Shown here one piece after another: positions 43,185-51,374 of a stretch of 64,000 bases of DNA. The position numbers and the translations under genes are program-made. Positions within the stretch are counted from its first letter, which is position 1; every line of letters begins with the position of its first letter. The DNA is from Candidatus Saccharibacteria bacterium oral taxon 488 (GTDB lineage: Bacteria; Patescibacteriota; Saccharimonadia; Saccharimonadales; Saccharimonadaceae): NCBI GenBank assembly GCA_005697215.1, contig CP040003.1:682001-746000 (forward strand). The letters are read 5' to 3'. The notes under the pieces were generated by a model that searched no databases, was not told where the DNA came from, and saw nothing but the letters and a program-made list of their open reading frames with translations.

Positions 43185-43601
43185 TCACTCTGACGAACCG
43201 TCTTGACCCTGTGTCGTCGTACTGCCCGCGCCATTGCCACTACCACTGACGCCCAGCTGATCATCGCTCAACACATCGCTAGCAAACGCCCGCGCACCAT
43301 CGGCTTTCTTTTCTTCTTGCTTATATTTTTGCAGAAAATCATCCAGCACTTTGCCCGTCACCTCACCCTGCGCCTCAAACATGTCTCGATTATGATTATT
43401 GGAATTATCAATCTGCGCTCGATACGGTACATAGTCCGGCCGACTCAAATCCACTCGGAAAGCATCTGACGAGTAATATAAGTGCATCGAGATACCAACG
43501 AGCACGATCGACACCACGATCACGCTAATTACCATCGTCGGTAACTTATGCTGCATAACTAACCTGGCCATCCGGCGACTGAGTCGCTTGAACTTATCCA
43601 C
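43185..43601 (-). CDS. Single-pass membrane protein, unknown
   Basis: A 138-aa protein with a basic cytoplasmic start (MDKFKRLSRRMARLVMQHK), one transmembrane helix (about 21-43), then an outer domain with a charged helical region (DDFLQKYKQEEKKADGARAF) and a disordered Gly/Ser/Thr tail. Overlaps the previous gene by 8 bases. It converges with the mscS-like gene. Unknown function; cotranscription with the next protein suggests a joint envelope role. Confidence 0.68.
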   Translation of the reverse strand: MDKFKRLSRRMARLVMQHKLPTMVISVIVVSIVLVGISMHLYYSSDAFRVDLSRPDYVPYRAQIDNSNNHNRDMFEAQGEVTGKVLDDFLQKYKQEEKKADGARAFASDVLSDDQLGVSGSGNGAGSTTTQGQDGSSE

Positions 43602-44136
43602 GACTGCCTCCGCTCGATAGCTTCACCTTGAGCTGTTCCACCGCCACACGATAATCTGCCGCCAGTTTACTCATCGTCGTCACCGACTCACTGACCTGTC
43701 GACGTGCGTCGCGCGTCTTGATCAGCTGTGTATAAAACTCGCCCGGTTTGTCGGTACAATCTGTCTTAACCAGCGCCGTCAAATTGGACTCATACTCATT
43801 GTACTGCTGGGCAAACGCCTTGCGTGCCTCCTCGTAGTCGCGAGCGATCATCACCATCCGCGAGCTATCGATCTGCGCCAATGCCAAGCGGCTGTTTAGT
43901 TTGGCGATGAGATTGGTCGATATCGTGTTGTATGCTTGGCCAGCATTAACCCGCAGCAAGGCATCGTTATGCTGAATCCGCTGCAATGTCGAACGAATGG
44001 ACTGACACTGACTGCGGATCAGATGGAGCGGCGGCGAACTCGGCGCAGTCTGTGCCACAGCAATACCCGACCGTATCATTACGCCGGCCAGGCTAACACC
44101 GCACACAAAAAACGCGAGACTACGAAGATGTTTCAT
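43594..44136 (-). CDS. Secreted helical protein, unknown
   Basis: A 180-aa protein with a signal peptide (MKHLRSLAFFVCGVSLAGVM to AVAQT; cleavage near residue 28) and a mostly helical mature part with two Cys (SQCQSI, TDCTDK). No known family. The start lies in a nested hairpin: a GATAAT box ends 7 bases upstream, so a leaderless transcript is likely, while readthrough from the YtxH gene would meet a terminator-like stem. Confidence 0.7.
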   Translation of the reverse strand: MKHLRSLAFFVCGVSLAGVMIRSGIAVAQTAPSSPPLHLIRSQCQSIRSTLQRIQHNDALLRVNAGQAYNTISTNLIAKLNSRLALAQIDSSRMVMIARDYEEARKAFAQQYNEYESNLTALVKTDCTDKPGEFYTQLIKTRDARRQVSESVTTMSKLAADYRVAVEQLKVKLSSGGSRG

Positions 44137-44154
44137 CTTTTTTATTATCTCGCG
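44113..44154 (-). terminator. Nested hairpin over the start codon of the secreted protein
   Basis: On the minus strand CGCGAGA (44154-44148) pairs with TCTCGCG (44119-44113) and is followed by a T run. Inside, AAGATG pairs with CATCTT. The ATG sits in the inner stem. It looks like the terminator of the YtxH gene placed over the next gene's start. Confidence 0.6.
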
Positions 44155-44179
44155 TTTTTGCGTTTAGGTCAAACTGCTA

Positions 44180-44455
44180 CTACGACTTCTTGAAATGCTT
44201 CTCGGTATCGGCCTTGACGGTACGAGCGGTTCCAGTAACGACATCGCCAACCTTTTGAGCGCCTGCCTTGACCGCTTCAGCACTGTCTTTAGCGGCGGCC
44301 TGGGCTTTTTTGGCAGTCTTGACAGTGGCAGTTTTTAGCTCACCAGCTTTTTTCTTGATGTCAGCGCGAGTTTCCTTGCCACTTTTTGGTGCGGTCAAAA
44401 TACCAGCCGCGAAACCAGCCGCTGCGGCGCCGAGAACTGTTAATACTTTTTTCAT
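44180..44455 (-). CDS. YtxH-like small membrane protein
   Basis: A 91-aa protein matching the YtxH plan: an N-terminal Ala/Gly-rich transmembrane helix (MKKVLTVLGAAAAGFAAGIL), TAPKSGKETR, then an Ala/Lys-rich amphipathic helix. Related proteins in Firmicutes are linked to general stress. Context: it follows a second small membrane protein after 49 bases. Confidence 0.82.
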   Translation of the reverse strand: MKKVLTVLGAAAAGFAAGILTAPKSGKETRADIKKKAGELKTATVKTAKKAQAAAKDSAEAVKAGAQKVGDVVTGTARTVKADTEKHFKKS

Positions 44456-44504
44456 ATAATATCTCCTTGTTTGTTTCTATTAAATTGATATATGGAACAG
44501 ATGA

Positions 44505-44726
44505 TTATTTTTTGCGAAAGAGTTGCACGACTTCAGTAAATAACTTTACTGGAGACAGCCACTCAGTTGCTTGAGCGATGTTGGACACCGCCGCTTCAGC
44601 CTGGTTGACGAGGCGCTTGAGCTTCGTCAGCAGTGAAATTATTACACCGAACAAGACGATAATCGTCACCGAGTGGATAATGATCACTACGGTCATCAGT
44701 ATAATAACTGTTTGCATGTCTTCCAT
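44505..44726 (-). CDS. Small single-pass membrane protein
   Basis: A 73-aa protein with a long hydrophobic helix (about 6-32, VIILMTVVIIIHSVTIIVLF) and an amphipathic, coiled-coil-like tail (KLKRLVNQAEAAVSNIAQAT). The plan resembles DUF948-type proteins that often sit beside YtxH, but the match is only by layout. AAAGGAAGG precedes the ATG. Confidence 0.68.
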   Translation of the reverse strand: MEDMQTVIILMTVVIIIHSVTIIVLFGVIISLLTKLKRLVNQAEAAVSNIAQATEWLSPVKLFTEVVQLFRKK

Positions 44727-44820
44727 ACCCTTCCTTTGTTACTGTTTATGTTTGTCGTATTGACTGTGGCTATGATAGCATAGGCAATTTGAAATGTCAA
44801 TAGTTTAGCGATCTATTCTG

Positions 44821-45585
44821 TCACTTTGCAGCAATGAGACCGTCCCGCCGCAGACCATCCAGTGCCGCCGCAAATCGCGGATCGTCCTGTAACTTCGCGG
44901 TAATTTCGGCCAGCGACTGCCCGCCAACATATCGACGCAAAATCTCACCGCGCATCTGGCGGAGACTGCCAGTGAATTGCGATTGCCTGGCGTAATGGCG
45001 ACTGGCGGACAATTTACCCTTGCCCTGAGCTTTTAATTCACTACCATAATCCATCAGTGCCCAAAACCACTGACGCGGATTTGCCTGGTCCATCGTCTGC
45101 TCGACGATGGGCAGTATGTCACGATCCGCGACTGCCGTCTGGTCCGCAAAGAAATGATTGAGATAGACTGTACGAATATTGGTTTCGATGAACGGCGTTG
45201 GCACTTGGTACGCGTAGTTCATGATGGCACCGGCGGTATTGATGCCGATGCCCGGCAGCCGGACAAGGTCATGAAGGGTGGCCGCCAGAGCACCACCAGC
45301 GATGGCTCGCGCTGTTTGGTGGAGGTATCGAGCGCGGCGATTATAGCCCAGCCCCTGCCACGCACGCAGTACTTCTGTCAGCTCAGCAGCTGCCAGTGAT
45401 TCAATGTCCGGAAACTTCGCAGTAAACTCGCTGAACTTCGTCAAGACGCGAGCAGCCTGGGTTTGCTGCAGCATCAGCTCACTCACCAACGCATAGTAGA
45501 GCGTTGGCTGATCGCGCCACGGCATTGGTCGGTAGAGCTCGCGGCCTTTTTGGTGGATCAGCGCCTGAAAATCATCAGTCGTCAT
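44821..45585 (-). CDS. mutY: MutY-like adenine glycosylase without iron-sulfur cluster
   Basis: A 254-aa HhH-GPD protein of base excision repair. It has ELMLQQTQ with the catalytic Glu, GLGYNRRARYL, and the helix-hairpin-helix LPGIGINTAGAI. The residue corresponding to the catalytic Asp of MutY appears as Glu in FIETNIRTVY. The C-terminal Cys motif (C-x6-C-x2-C-x5-C) is absent: the stretch after MDYGSELKAQGKG has no Cys. The 8-oxoG-recognition domain of full MutY (350 aa) is missing too. Clusterless MutY forms are known. Start 6 bases after TATACT. Confidence 0.85.
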   Translation of the reverse strand: MTTDDFQALIHQKGRELYRPMPWRDQPTLYYALVSELMLQQTQAARVLTKFSEFTAKFPDIESLAAAELTEVLRAWQGLGYNRRARYLHQTARAIAGGALAATLHDLVRLPGIGINTAGAIMNYAYQVPTPFIETNIRTVYLNHFFADQTAVADRDILPIVEQTMDQANPRQWFWALMDYGSELKAQGKGKLSASRHYARQSQFTGSLRQMRGEILRRYVGGQSLAEITAKLQDDPRFAAALDGLRRDGLIAAK

Positions 45586-45643
45586 TGCTTTAGTATACGC
45601 GAATAAAACTCACAACACCTAATTGTGCTATAATGGCACGGTT

Positions 45644-46177
45644 ATGAAAATACTTTTTAGACGATACATTTCGGAATTTGTGTACGGTGCAGTTGATGGC
45701 ACAGTCACAACCTTTGCCGTAGTGGCAGCTTCGGCTGGCGCCGGTATTTCCAGTGCAGTTATCCTCATTTTGGGCGTTGCAAATTTAATTGCTGACGGCT
45801 TTTCAATGGGTTCTAGTGCTTACCTGGCAGCCAGCGCCGAACACGAAGAGTCAGCCCGCGATACGCAAAAACGAGCCTCCCCTAAGATCATTGGTGCAGT
45901 CACCTTCCTGGCTTTCGTCGCCGTCGGTAGCGTACCGGTGCTGCCTTACCTGATTGATGTCGTTGCAGTCTCAAAAGTACCAGGCACCACCCTGTTTTAT
46001 GTCAGCTCCGCGCTAACAGCGGTTGCCTTCCTAGCAATTGGCTTCATCAAAGGCAAAGTTGGCAAGCAATCACCATGGCGAGAAGCTGCTATCACCCTAC
46101 TCCTCGGGGCGGTCGCCGCTGGACTGGCGTACTTTGCCGGTGATGTATTGGCGGCGTGGCTGGGTGTTCAGTTATAA
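45644..46177 (+). CDS. VIT/CCC1-family membrane transporter-like protein
   Basis: A 177-aa protein with five or so hydrophobic segments in the VIT1/CCC1 layout. TM1 region FVYGAVDGTVTTFAVVAASAG, then GVANLIADGFSMGSSAYLA, is the conserved metal path of iron/manganese transporters. The metal-binding cytosolic domain of plant VIT is short here. Likely exports or stores Fe or Mn. TATAAT lies 9 bases before the ATG; the frame extends further upstream but before that box. Confidence 0.88.
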   Translation: MKILFRRYISEFVYGAVDGTVTTFAVVAASAGAGISSAVILILGVANLIADGFSMGSSAYLAASAEHEESARDTQKRASPKIIGAVTFLAFVAVGSVPVLPYLIDVVAVSKVPGTTLFYVSSALTAVAFLAIGFIKGKVGKQSPWREAAITLLLGAVAAGLAYFAGDVLAAWLGVQL

Positions 46178-46188
46178 TCAATAGCGTG

Positions 46189-46710
46189 TCAGATGCCACC
46201 GAGTAATCTTTCCCGGTACGCCCAGGCCTCATCATACGATAGATACGGTACACTATCTGTTACATTATTGAGAGATCCCTTTGGTAGTTTTTGCGCTTGC
46301 GCCATAAAGTATACGGCGGGCCTGCCAAATTTCCCGTAATCCCAATTACGAGGGGCATATTCATCAAGAAACCGTGTTACAGCAACTGCCGCGAACCCGT
46401 ACTTAGCGTATTTACGACATAAATCCTCACCAAAACAATCTAATTTTGTCACTCCAAAAGATAACACCGACGGCATCATAATATCTAGCGACTGTTTCAC
46501 AGGGTTTTGTCTTGAGCTAAAGATATTTGCCAAATTATCCCCCTCAAGAGCAAACCCAGCCTGATCATTATACATAAGAACCGTCACCATCGTTTCGTAA
46601 TCAACCTGTGAGTAATCAGACAAAAAACACTCCCTGCTATCACCAGCCATAGCTTGTTTTATTGCCACGTAAAATTCTTCGGCAGTAACGCGACGTAATT
46701 TCTCGTGCAT
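46189..46710 (-). CDS. Hypothetical protein, GNAT-like pattern
   Basis: A 173-aa soluble protein. The C-terminal half (LDCFGEDLCRKYAKYGF, then VAVTRFLDEYAPRNWDYG and RPAVYFM) resembles the last strands of GNAT-like proteins often found in phages, but the acetyl-CoA loop is not clear. The N-terminus has AGDSRECFLSDYSQVDY. Function unknown. Confidence 0.6.
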   Translation of the reverse strand: MHEKLRRVTAEEFYVAIKQAMAGDSRECFLSDYSQVDYETMVTVLMYNDQAGFALEGDNLANIFSSRQNPVKQSLDIMMPSVLSFGVTKLDCFGEDLCRKYAKYGFAAVAVTRFLDEYAPRNWDYGKFGRPAVYFMAQAQKLPKGSLNNVTDSVPYLSYDEAWAYRERLLGGI

Positions 46711-46764
46711 CGTGTGAATTTTATATCATACTATAAAAATATGGTCAAATTTATACACCACACA

Positions 46765-47178
46765 TCAATCGGGCCACCACTTCAATAAAAAATCCCGGTA
46801 GCCCGGCGCGAGTTTGTCGGTAGCTTCAACTTCTATCCGCGTCAACCAGACTGGTCGCTCCTCACCGCCATCACACGCTCGGTCCGGTAGTTCAATGTTA
46901 CCGTCAACTATGGCCGTGTAGCCAAGAATAATTTTATGGTCTTTGACAGCACCGCCCTGCGGATCGCGCACATAAAAATTAGCTGGCGTCGCATCAATTG
47001 TAACGCCCAGCTCCTCGCGTAATTCCCGCCTCAATGCCACGTCAGGCGTTTCACCAAAGTCAATATGCCCGCCCGGCAGGCCAAAACCATCATCGCGCGG
47101 ATAATACATCACTAGCGCACGCTCGCCATCACTACTATACAACGCTACTTTTACGCTAACTTCGTGTCGATCATACAT
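46765..47178 (-). CDS. Nudix hydrolase
   Basis: A 137-aa protein with a perfect Nudix box (GGHIDFGE, then RRELREELGV). Substrate unknown. The ATG at 47178 (MYDRHEVS) is 7 bases after TATAGT with TGG before it; a GTG three codons upstream is within the -10 region and is rejected. Confidence 0.9.
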   Translation of the reverse strand: MYDRHEVSVKVALYSSDGERALVMYYPRDDGFGLPGGHIDFGETPDVALRRELREELGVTIDATPANFYVRDPQGGAVKDHKIILGYTAIVDGNIELPDRACDGGEERPVWLTRIEVEATDKLAPGYRDFLLKWWPD

Positions 47179-47225
47179 CAATGTCACTATACCAAACCTA
47201 GACCCCGACCGGCAAGTAACTTCAC

Positions 47226-48056
47226 TTACCTCGTCTGTTTTTTAGCTATTTGCTCAAAGACGCCATCGCCCAAGAGATGCCGTGCGTAGAAGAGAACTCT
47301 CGCCAATTTACCAACAAGATACCGACGTCGTGGATGCTTACTCTCAATAACTGTCGCTACTGTATACGCGACCACGCTAGGCGGTGACATGGTCCTATAT
47401 GACTGAGATAAGTTGTGCGATATTGCCTTTGCCACGCCGCTATAGGCCCCATTTGACGAATAACGAGTAAGCGGCTCTTCAGCTAATTTGTAGAAATTTG
47501 TAGCGATCAAGCCAGGCTCAATTATCACAAGCTTGATGTTGTATTCCTGCAGCTCTAGCCGCAAGCTATCGGAAAACCCCTCGATAGCGTGCTTTGAAGC
47601 ATGATACCAGGCACCGAGCGGAAAATACACTCTGCCTCCAACCGATGACATATTAATAATCAAGCCCGAGCCCGCCTCTCTCATGCTAGGCAGCACAAGC
47701 TGCGTCAGCCTAGCCAACCCAAATACATTCACCTCAAACTGCCTGCGGGCCTGTTCAATTGGAACGTCCTCTACCGCCCCCAGTAATCCATAGCCAGCAT
47801 TATTGATAAGTACATCTATTCTTCCCTGCTCGTCACAAATCTTTTTTACCGCAGCCTCAAGTGATTTTTCATCTTTCATATCACCTGGTATTGGCCGAAG
47901 GCCTTTAATTTCTTGAAGCACCTCACTATTTCGAGCAAATCCGTACACTATGTGGCCTTTCTGCAAAAGCAGCTCGGCGGTCGCTCTTCCGATACCGCTG
48001 GATGCTCCAGTAATTAACACTACTTTATGATTTGAATTATACTTTTTTCTACTCAT
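47226..48056 (-). CDS. Short-chain dehydrogenase/reductase
   Basis: A 276-aa classical SDR: GASSGIGRATAELL for NAD(P), LINNAGYG, NMSSVGG and the catalytic YHASK (Tyr-x-x-x-Lys). C-terminal part is variable. Substrate unknown; the family includes ketone and aldehyde reductases. Start at 48056 follows TATACT by 6 bases. Its promoter has the 20-base spacer and central palindrome of MerR-activated promoters, and the merR gene lies divergently. Confidence 0.93.
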   Translation of the reverse strand: MSRKKYNSNHKVVLITGASSGIGRATAELLLQKGHIVYGFARNSEVLQEIKGLRPIPGDMKDEKSLEAAVKKICDEQGRIDVLINNAGYGLLGAVEDVPIEQARRQFEVNVFGLARLTQLVLPSMREAGSGLIINMSSVGGRVYFPLGAWYHASKHAIEGFSDSLRLELQEYNIKLVIIEPGLIATNFYKLAEEPLTRYSSNGAYSGVAKAISHNLSQSYRTMSPPSVVAYTVATVIESKHPRRRYLVGKLARVLFYARHLLGDGVFEQIAKKQTR

Positions 48057-48062
48057 AATAGT

Positions 48063-48094
48063 AGTATAATCTATGGAGTATACTCTATAGTCAA
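48063..48094 (-). promoter_or_regulatory. MerR-type promoter and operator of the SDR gene
   Basis: On the minus strand TTGACT (48094-48089), a 20-base spacer, TATACT (48068-48063). The spacer holds a near-perfect 20-base palindrome (48071-48090, CTATGGAGTA/TACTCTATAG). An overlong spacer with a central dyad is the hallmark of promoters that MerR proteins untwist. The same site probably also controls the divergent merR gene. Confidence 0.8.
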
Positions 48095-48120
48095 TAGGTA
48101 ATGATGAGAGAGGTTTTACC

Positions 48121-48471
48121 ATGCTAATTCATCAACTTTCCAAAAAATCTGGTGTTTCTATTGACACCATTCGTTACTATACAAAACTCGGTATTTTACC
48201 GGTAACACAACGTCCTGCTGGAAGCCGCAGTTATTCAGACTACGACGAGAGTGCACTCGAGTACCTCACGGAAATACGCCTCGCTAAGTCAGCAGGCTTT
48301 ACGCTGATGGAGATTAAGCAATACATCAAGGAATGGAATGACGGTCAGATTACACCCGATACGGCTATTGATATATTGCATAAAAAGATTGCGATGGTAC
48401 GAAAGAAAAAGTCTGAGCTTGATGCAATAGAAGCGATATTAAAAAGTAAGATAACACAGCTACGCCCCTAG
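48121..48471 (+). CDS. MerR-family transcriptional regulator
   Basis: A 116-aa regulator. The winged helix is MLIHQLSKKSGVSIDTIRYY with TKLGILPVTQRPAGSRSYSDYD, followed by a long dimer helix. Only the N-terminal and coiled-coil parts are present; the C-terminus is short and has no Cys, so metals are not the ligand. AGAGAGG lies before the ATG. Divergent from the SDR gene across the palindrome. Confidence 0.92.
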   Translation: MLIHQLSKKSGVSIDTIRYYTKLGILPVTQRPAGSRSYSDYDESALEYLTEIRLAKSAGFTLMEIKQYIKEWNDGQITPDTAIDILHKKIAMVRKKKSELDAIEAILKSKITQLRP

Positions 48472-48516
48472 CTACATTGCCGTAATTGAGCATCTGCTAC
48501 CTACTTTGGGAGGCTA

Positions 48517-50364
48517 CTACAGTCCCAACTCCTTTATCTGCGCTGGATCAACCGTTGACGGCGAATCCATCATCACGTCAACGCCCGAGCCGTTCTTTGG
48601 AAAGGCCAAGGTTTCGCGGACATTTGTTTCGTCGATGAGCTCCATGAGGATGCGGTCAACGCCAAAGGCACAGCCAGCGTGCGGCGGCGCGCCGTATTTG
48701 AAGGCGTTTAGCATAGCACCAAATTTTTCCTCGACGTAGCTTTCGCTAAAACCTAGCAGGTCAAATACTTTGTACAGCACCGCTGGGTTGTGGTTGCGCA
48801 CACCGCCAGAGCAAATCTCATAGCCGTTCATCACCATGTCGAACTGGTCAGCCACGATGGCCAACTTGTCGGCGTCAGTCGCCGCTGACTCCAGCGCCTC
48901 TAAGCCGCCCTTTGGCATACCAAATGGGTTGTGTCCAAAGTCGAGCTTCTTGCCGTGGTCGTCCCATTCATAGAACGGAAAATCGATAATCCAAGCCAAG
49001 GCTACCTCATCCGATTTTTTCAGGTTGAAGTGAGCGGCAAATTCGTTTCGCAGGCGACCAAGCACGGCGTTGACGACCGAGCGGTTATCAGCGCCAAAAA
49101 CAATGAGATCACCAGATTCAGCATCCAATATATTCGCAGTTTGCACCATTTCATCTCGAGTAAGAAACTTAATAATTGGAGAGGATAGAGCCTCTATAAA
49201 ATCCGACTTTACTCCATCGCCACTATTTAGATTAATCTTAACTCCTGCTGTATATGAGCCGTTTTCACCAACTTTTATGTACGGTAGTCCACCAGCCCCC
49301 TCAGACTGTGCAATCTTTGTAAATTCGTCCATTTGCTTGCGGCTCAAACTAGCGCCGTTTTTCACGCAAATCGCCTTGATGCACTCAGCGTTTTTGAACA
49401 CGCCAAACTCGGTATTGGCGAACACGTCGGTCAGCTCAATCAGTTCCATGCCAAAACGTAGGTCCGGCTTGTCCGAGCCATACGTCTCCATGGCGTCGCG
49501 GTAGGAAATGCGCGGAATTGGGCTGCCGTCACCGACCGCGAGACCACTCAAATCCAGTAATTTCTTGCCCGCAAACTCAGTCGCCAGCTGCTGCATCAAC
49601 GGCTCAACTTCCTGGCGAACTTCCTCGCCGTCTTCAACGAAGCTCATCTCGAGATCCAGCTGGTAAAACTCACCGTACAGTCGATCAGCCCGCGGATCTT
49701 CGTCGCGAAAACACGCCGCCAGCTGATAATACCGCGGCACGCCGCCAACCATCAGCAGCTGTTTGAACTGCTGCGGTGCTTGCGGCAGGGCGTAAAACTT
49801 ACCTTCCTGCAAACGACTGGGGATCAGAAAATCACGCGCACCCTCGGGGCTGGAATTTGCCAAAATTGGCGTCTGAATCTCAATGAAATCACGGTCATCC
49901 ATGTACTGATGCATCCGTCGGTACATTTCGGCGCGTTTTTTCAGCATCTGCTGCATCTTTGGACGGCGTAGGTCGAGGTAACGATACTTAAAACGCAAAT
50001 CCTCACCCGCTTGGTTTTCCTCAGCAAATGGCTGGATCGGCAAGGTTTCAGCACGGTTAAGAATCTCCAAGTTTTCCACCACAATTTCCACATTACCACT
50101 GGCAATATTTGGATTTTTCAAACCTTCGCCACGCTCCGTCACCACACCACTGACACGAATCACAAACTCATCACGCAGGCTTTCTGCCAGACGAAAGGCC
50201 TCCGCCTTATCAGGATTAATCACCAACTGCACCAACCCGGTATGATCGCGCAGGTCAATAAAAATCAGCCCGCCGTGATCGCGCCGGGAGTGCACCCAAC
50301 CAGCCACCGTAATCATTTCCCCAACCCTATCAGGGGTATGTATCGCCAAAACTCTCTTTTTCAT
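48517..50364 (-). CDS. aspS: Aspartyl-tRNA synthetase
   Basis: A 615-aa class II synthetase charging tRNA-Asp. OB-fold tRNA-binding N-terminus (GWVHSRRDHGGLIFIDLRDHTG), motif 2 FRDEDPRADR, GAD insert (about 285-410) and motif 3 GVDRILMELIDE. Without GatCAB in view I cannot tell if it is discriminating. Start 7 bases after TATAAT. The DNA for about codons 345-425 (49100-49330) is clearly richer in A+T than the rest of the gene. Confidence 0.96.
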   Translation of the reverse strand: MKKRVLAIHTPDRVGEMITVAGWVHSRRDHGGLIFIDLRDHTGLVQLVINPDKAEAFRLAESLRDEFVIRVSGVVTERGEGLKNPNIASGNVEIVVENLEILNRAETLPIQPFAEENQAGEDLRFKYRYLDLRRPKMQQMLKKRAEMYRRMHQYMDDRDFIEIQTPILANSSPEGARDFLIPSRLQEGKFYALPQAPQQFKQLLMVGGVPRYYQLAACFRDEDPRADRLYGEFYQLDLEMSFVEDGEEVRQEVEPLMQQLATEFAGKKLLDLSGLAVGDGSPIPRISYRDAMETYGSDKPDLRFGMELIELTDVFANTEFGVFKNAECIKAICVKNGASLSRKQMDEFTKIAQSEGAGGLPYIKVGENGSYTAGVKINLNSGDGVKSDFIEALSSPIIKFLTRDEMVQTANILDAESGDLIVFGADNRSVVNAVLGRLRNEFAAHFNLKKSDEVALAWIIDFPFYEWDDHGKKLDFGHNPFGMPKGGLEALESAATDADKLAIVADQFDMVMNGYEICSGGVRNHNPAVLYKVFDLLGFSESYVEEKFGAMLNAFKYGAPPHAGCAFGVDRILMELIDETNVRETLAFPKNGSGVDVMMDSPSTVDPAQIKELGL

Positions 50365-50372
50365 ATCTGTTA

Positions 50373-51374
50373 TTATAGCATATTGATGTGTTTTTTCGCC
50401 TTTGGCGTCACCCGCCGGCCGCGCGGCGTGCGCTCAATGAAGCCGATTTGTAGTAAATACGGCTCATAAAAATCCTCAATCGTCGTCGCTTCGTCACCCG
50501 TCAGCGCAGCAATGGTCGTTAGCCCCACTGGATTATCGCCGTAATTTTCCAGGATTGATTGCAGTAAATTACGGTCGGCTGGGTCTAATCCCAGCTCGTC
50601 TACTTCTAGCATTTCCAAGGCGCTCGTTGTCGTTTTCACATCAATTATGCCATCGCCATTCACGTCAGCGTAGTCGCGTACGCGCTTGAGCAGGCGGTTA
50701 GCAATACGCGGCGTCAGGCGAGCCCGCGTCGATAGTAAATCCGCCGCTTCGTGCCGAATCGACGACTCCAGTATGGCCGCGCTCCGCGTCACAATCTTAG
50801 CGATATCCTCTGGCTCGTAAAATTCCAAGCGGTAAATATGCCCGAATCGATCGCGCAGCGGCGCTGCCAAGCTGCCCGTCCGCGTCGTCGCGCCAATCAC
50901 CGTAAACCGCGGCAGATCCAGCCGAATTGACCGAGCCGCCGGCCCCTTGCCGATGACAATATCCAGCTTGAAATCTTCCATGGCCGAATATAAAATCTCT
51001 TCCACTGCCCGACCGAGCCGATGAATTTCATCAATGAACAAGATATCGCCGTCTGCCAAATTGGTCAAAATCGACGCCAAATCACCCGCTTTCTCAATGG
51101 CCGGGCCGCTGGTAATGCGCAAATTCGTACCCATCTCGTTAGCGATCACCGTCGCCATGGTCGTCTTGCCTAGTCCTGGCGGGCCGTAGAGTAACACATG
51201 ATCCAGCGGCTCGCCGCGCTTCTTTGCCGCTTCAATCGCCAACCGCAGATTACGCTTCAATCGCTCCTGACCGACATACTCGCTAAAACTCTGCGGACGC
51301 AGACTGACTTCAATCCGTTGCTCCTCAGTATCATCATCGTGCGAACTGGTATCGACTATTCTCTGAATTGCCAT
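50373..51374 (-). CDS. ruvB: Holliday junction branch migration ATPase RuvB
   Basis: A 333-aa AAA+ motor. Walker [13 protein letters not shown], Walker [11 protein letters not shown], sensor 1 [19 protein letters not shown], and a C-terminal winged helix ([16 protein letters not shown]). Its ATG overlaps the TAA of the restriction gene by one base (TAATG), so the two are coupled. Next to ruvA and ruvC, but split by the restriction gene. Confidence 0.97.
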   Translation of the reverse strand: MAIQRIVDTSSHDDDTEEQRIEVSLRPQSFSEYVGQERLKRNLRLAIEAAKKRGEPLDHVLLYGPPGLGKTTMATVIANEMGTNLRITSGPAIEKAGDLASILTNLADGDILFIDEIHRLGRAVEEILYSAMEDFKLDIVIGKGPAARSIRLDLPRFTVIGATTRTGSLAAPLRDRFGHIYRLEFYEPEDIAKIVTRSAAILESSIRHEAADLLSTRARLTPRIANRLLKRVRDYADVNGDGIIDVKTTTSALEMLEVDELGLDPADRNLLQSILENYGDNPVGLTTIAALTGDEATTIEDFYEPYLLQIGFIERTPRGRRVTPKAKKHINML

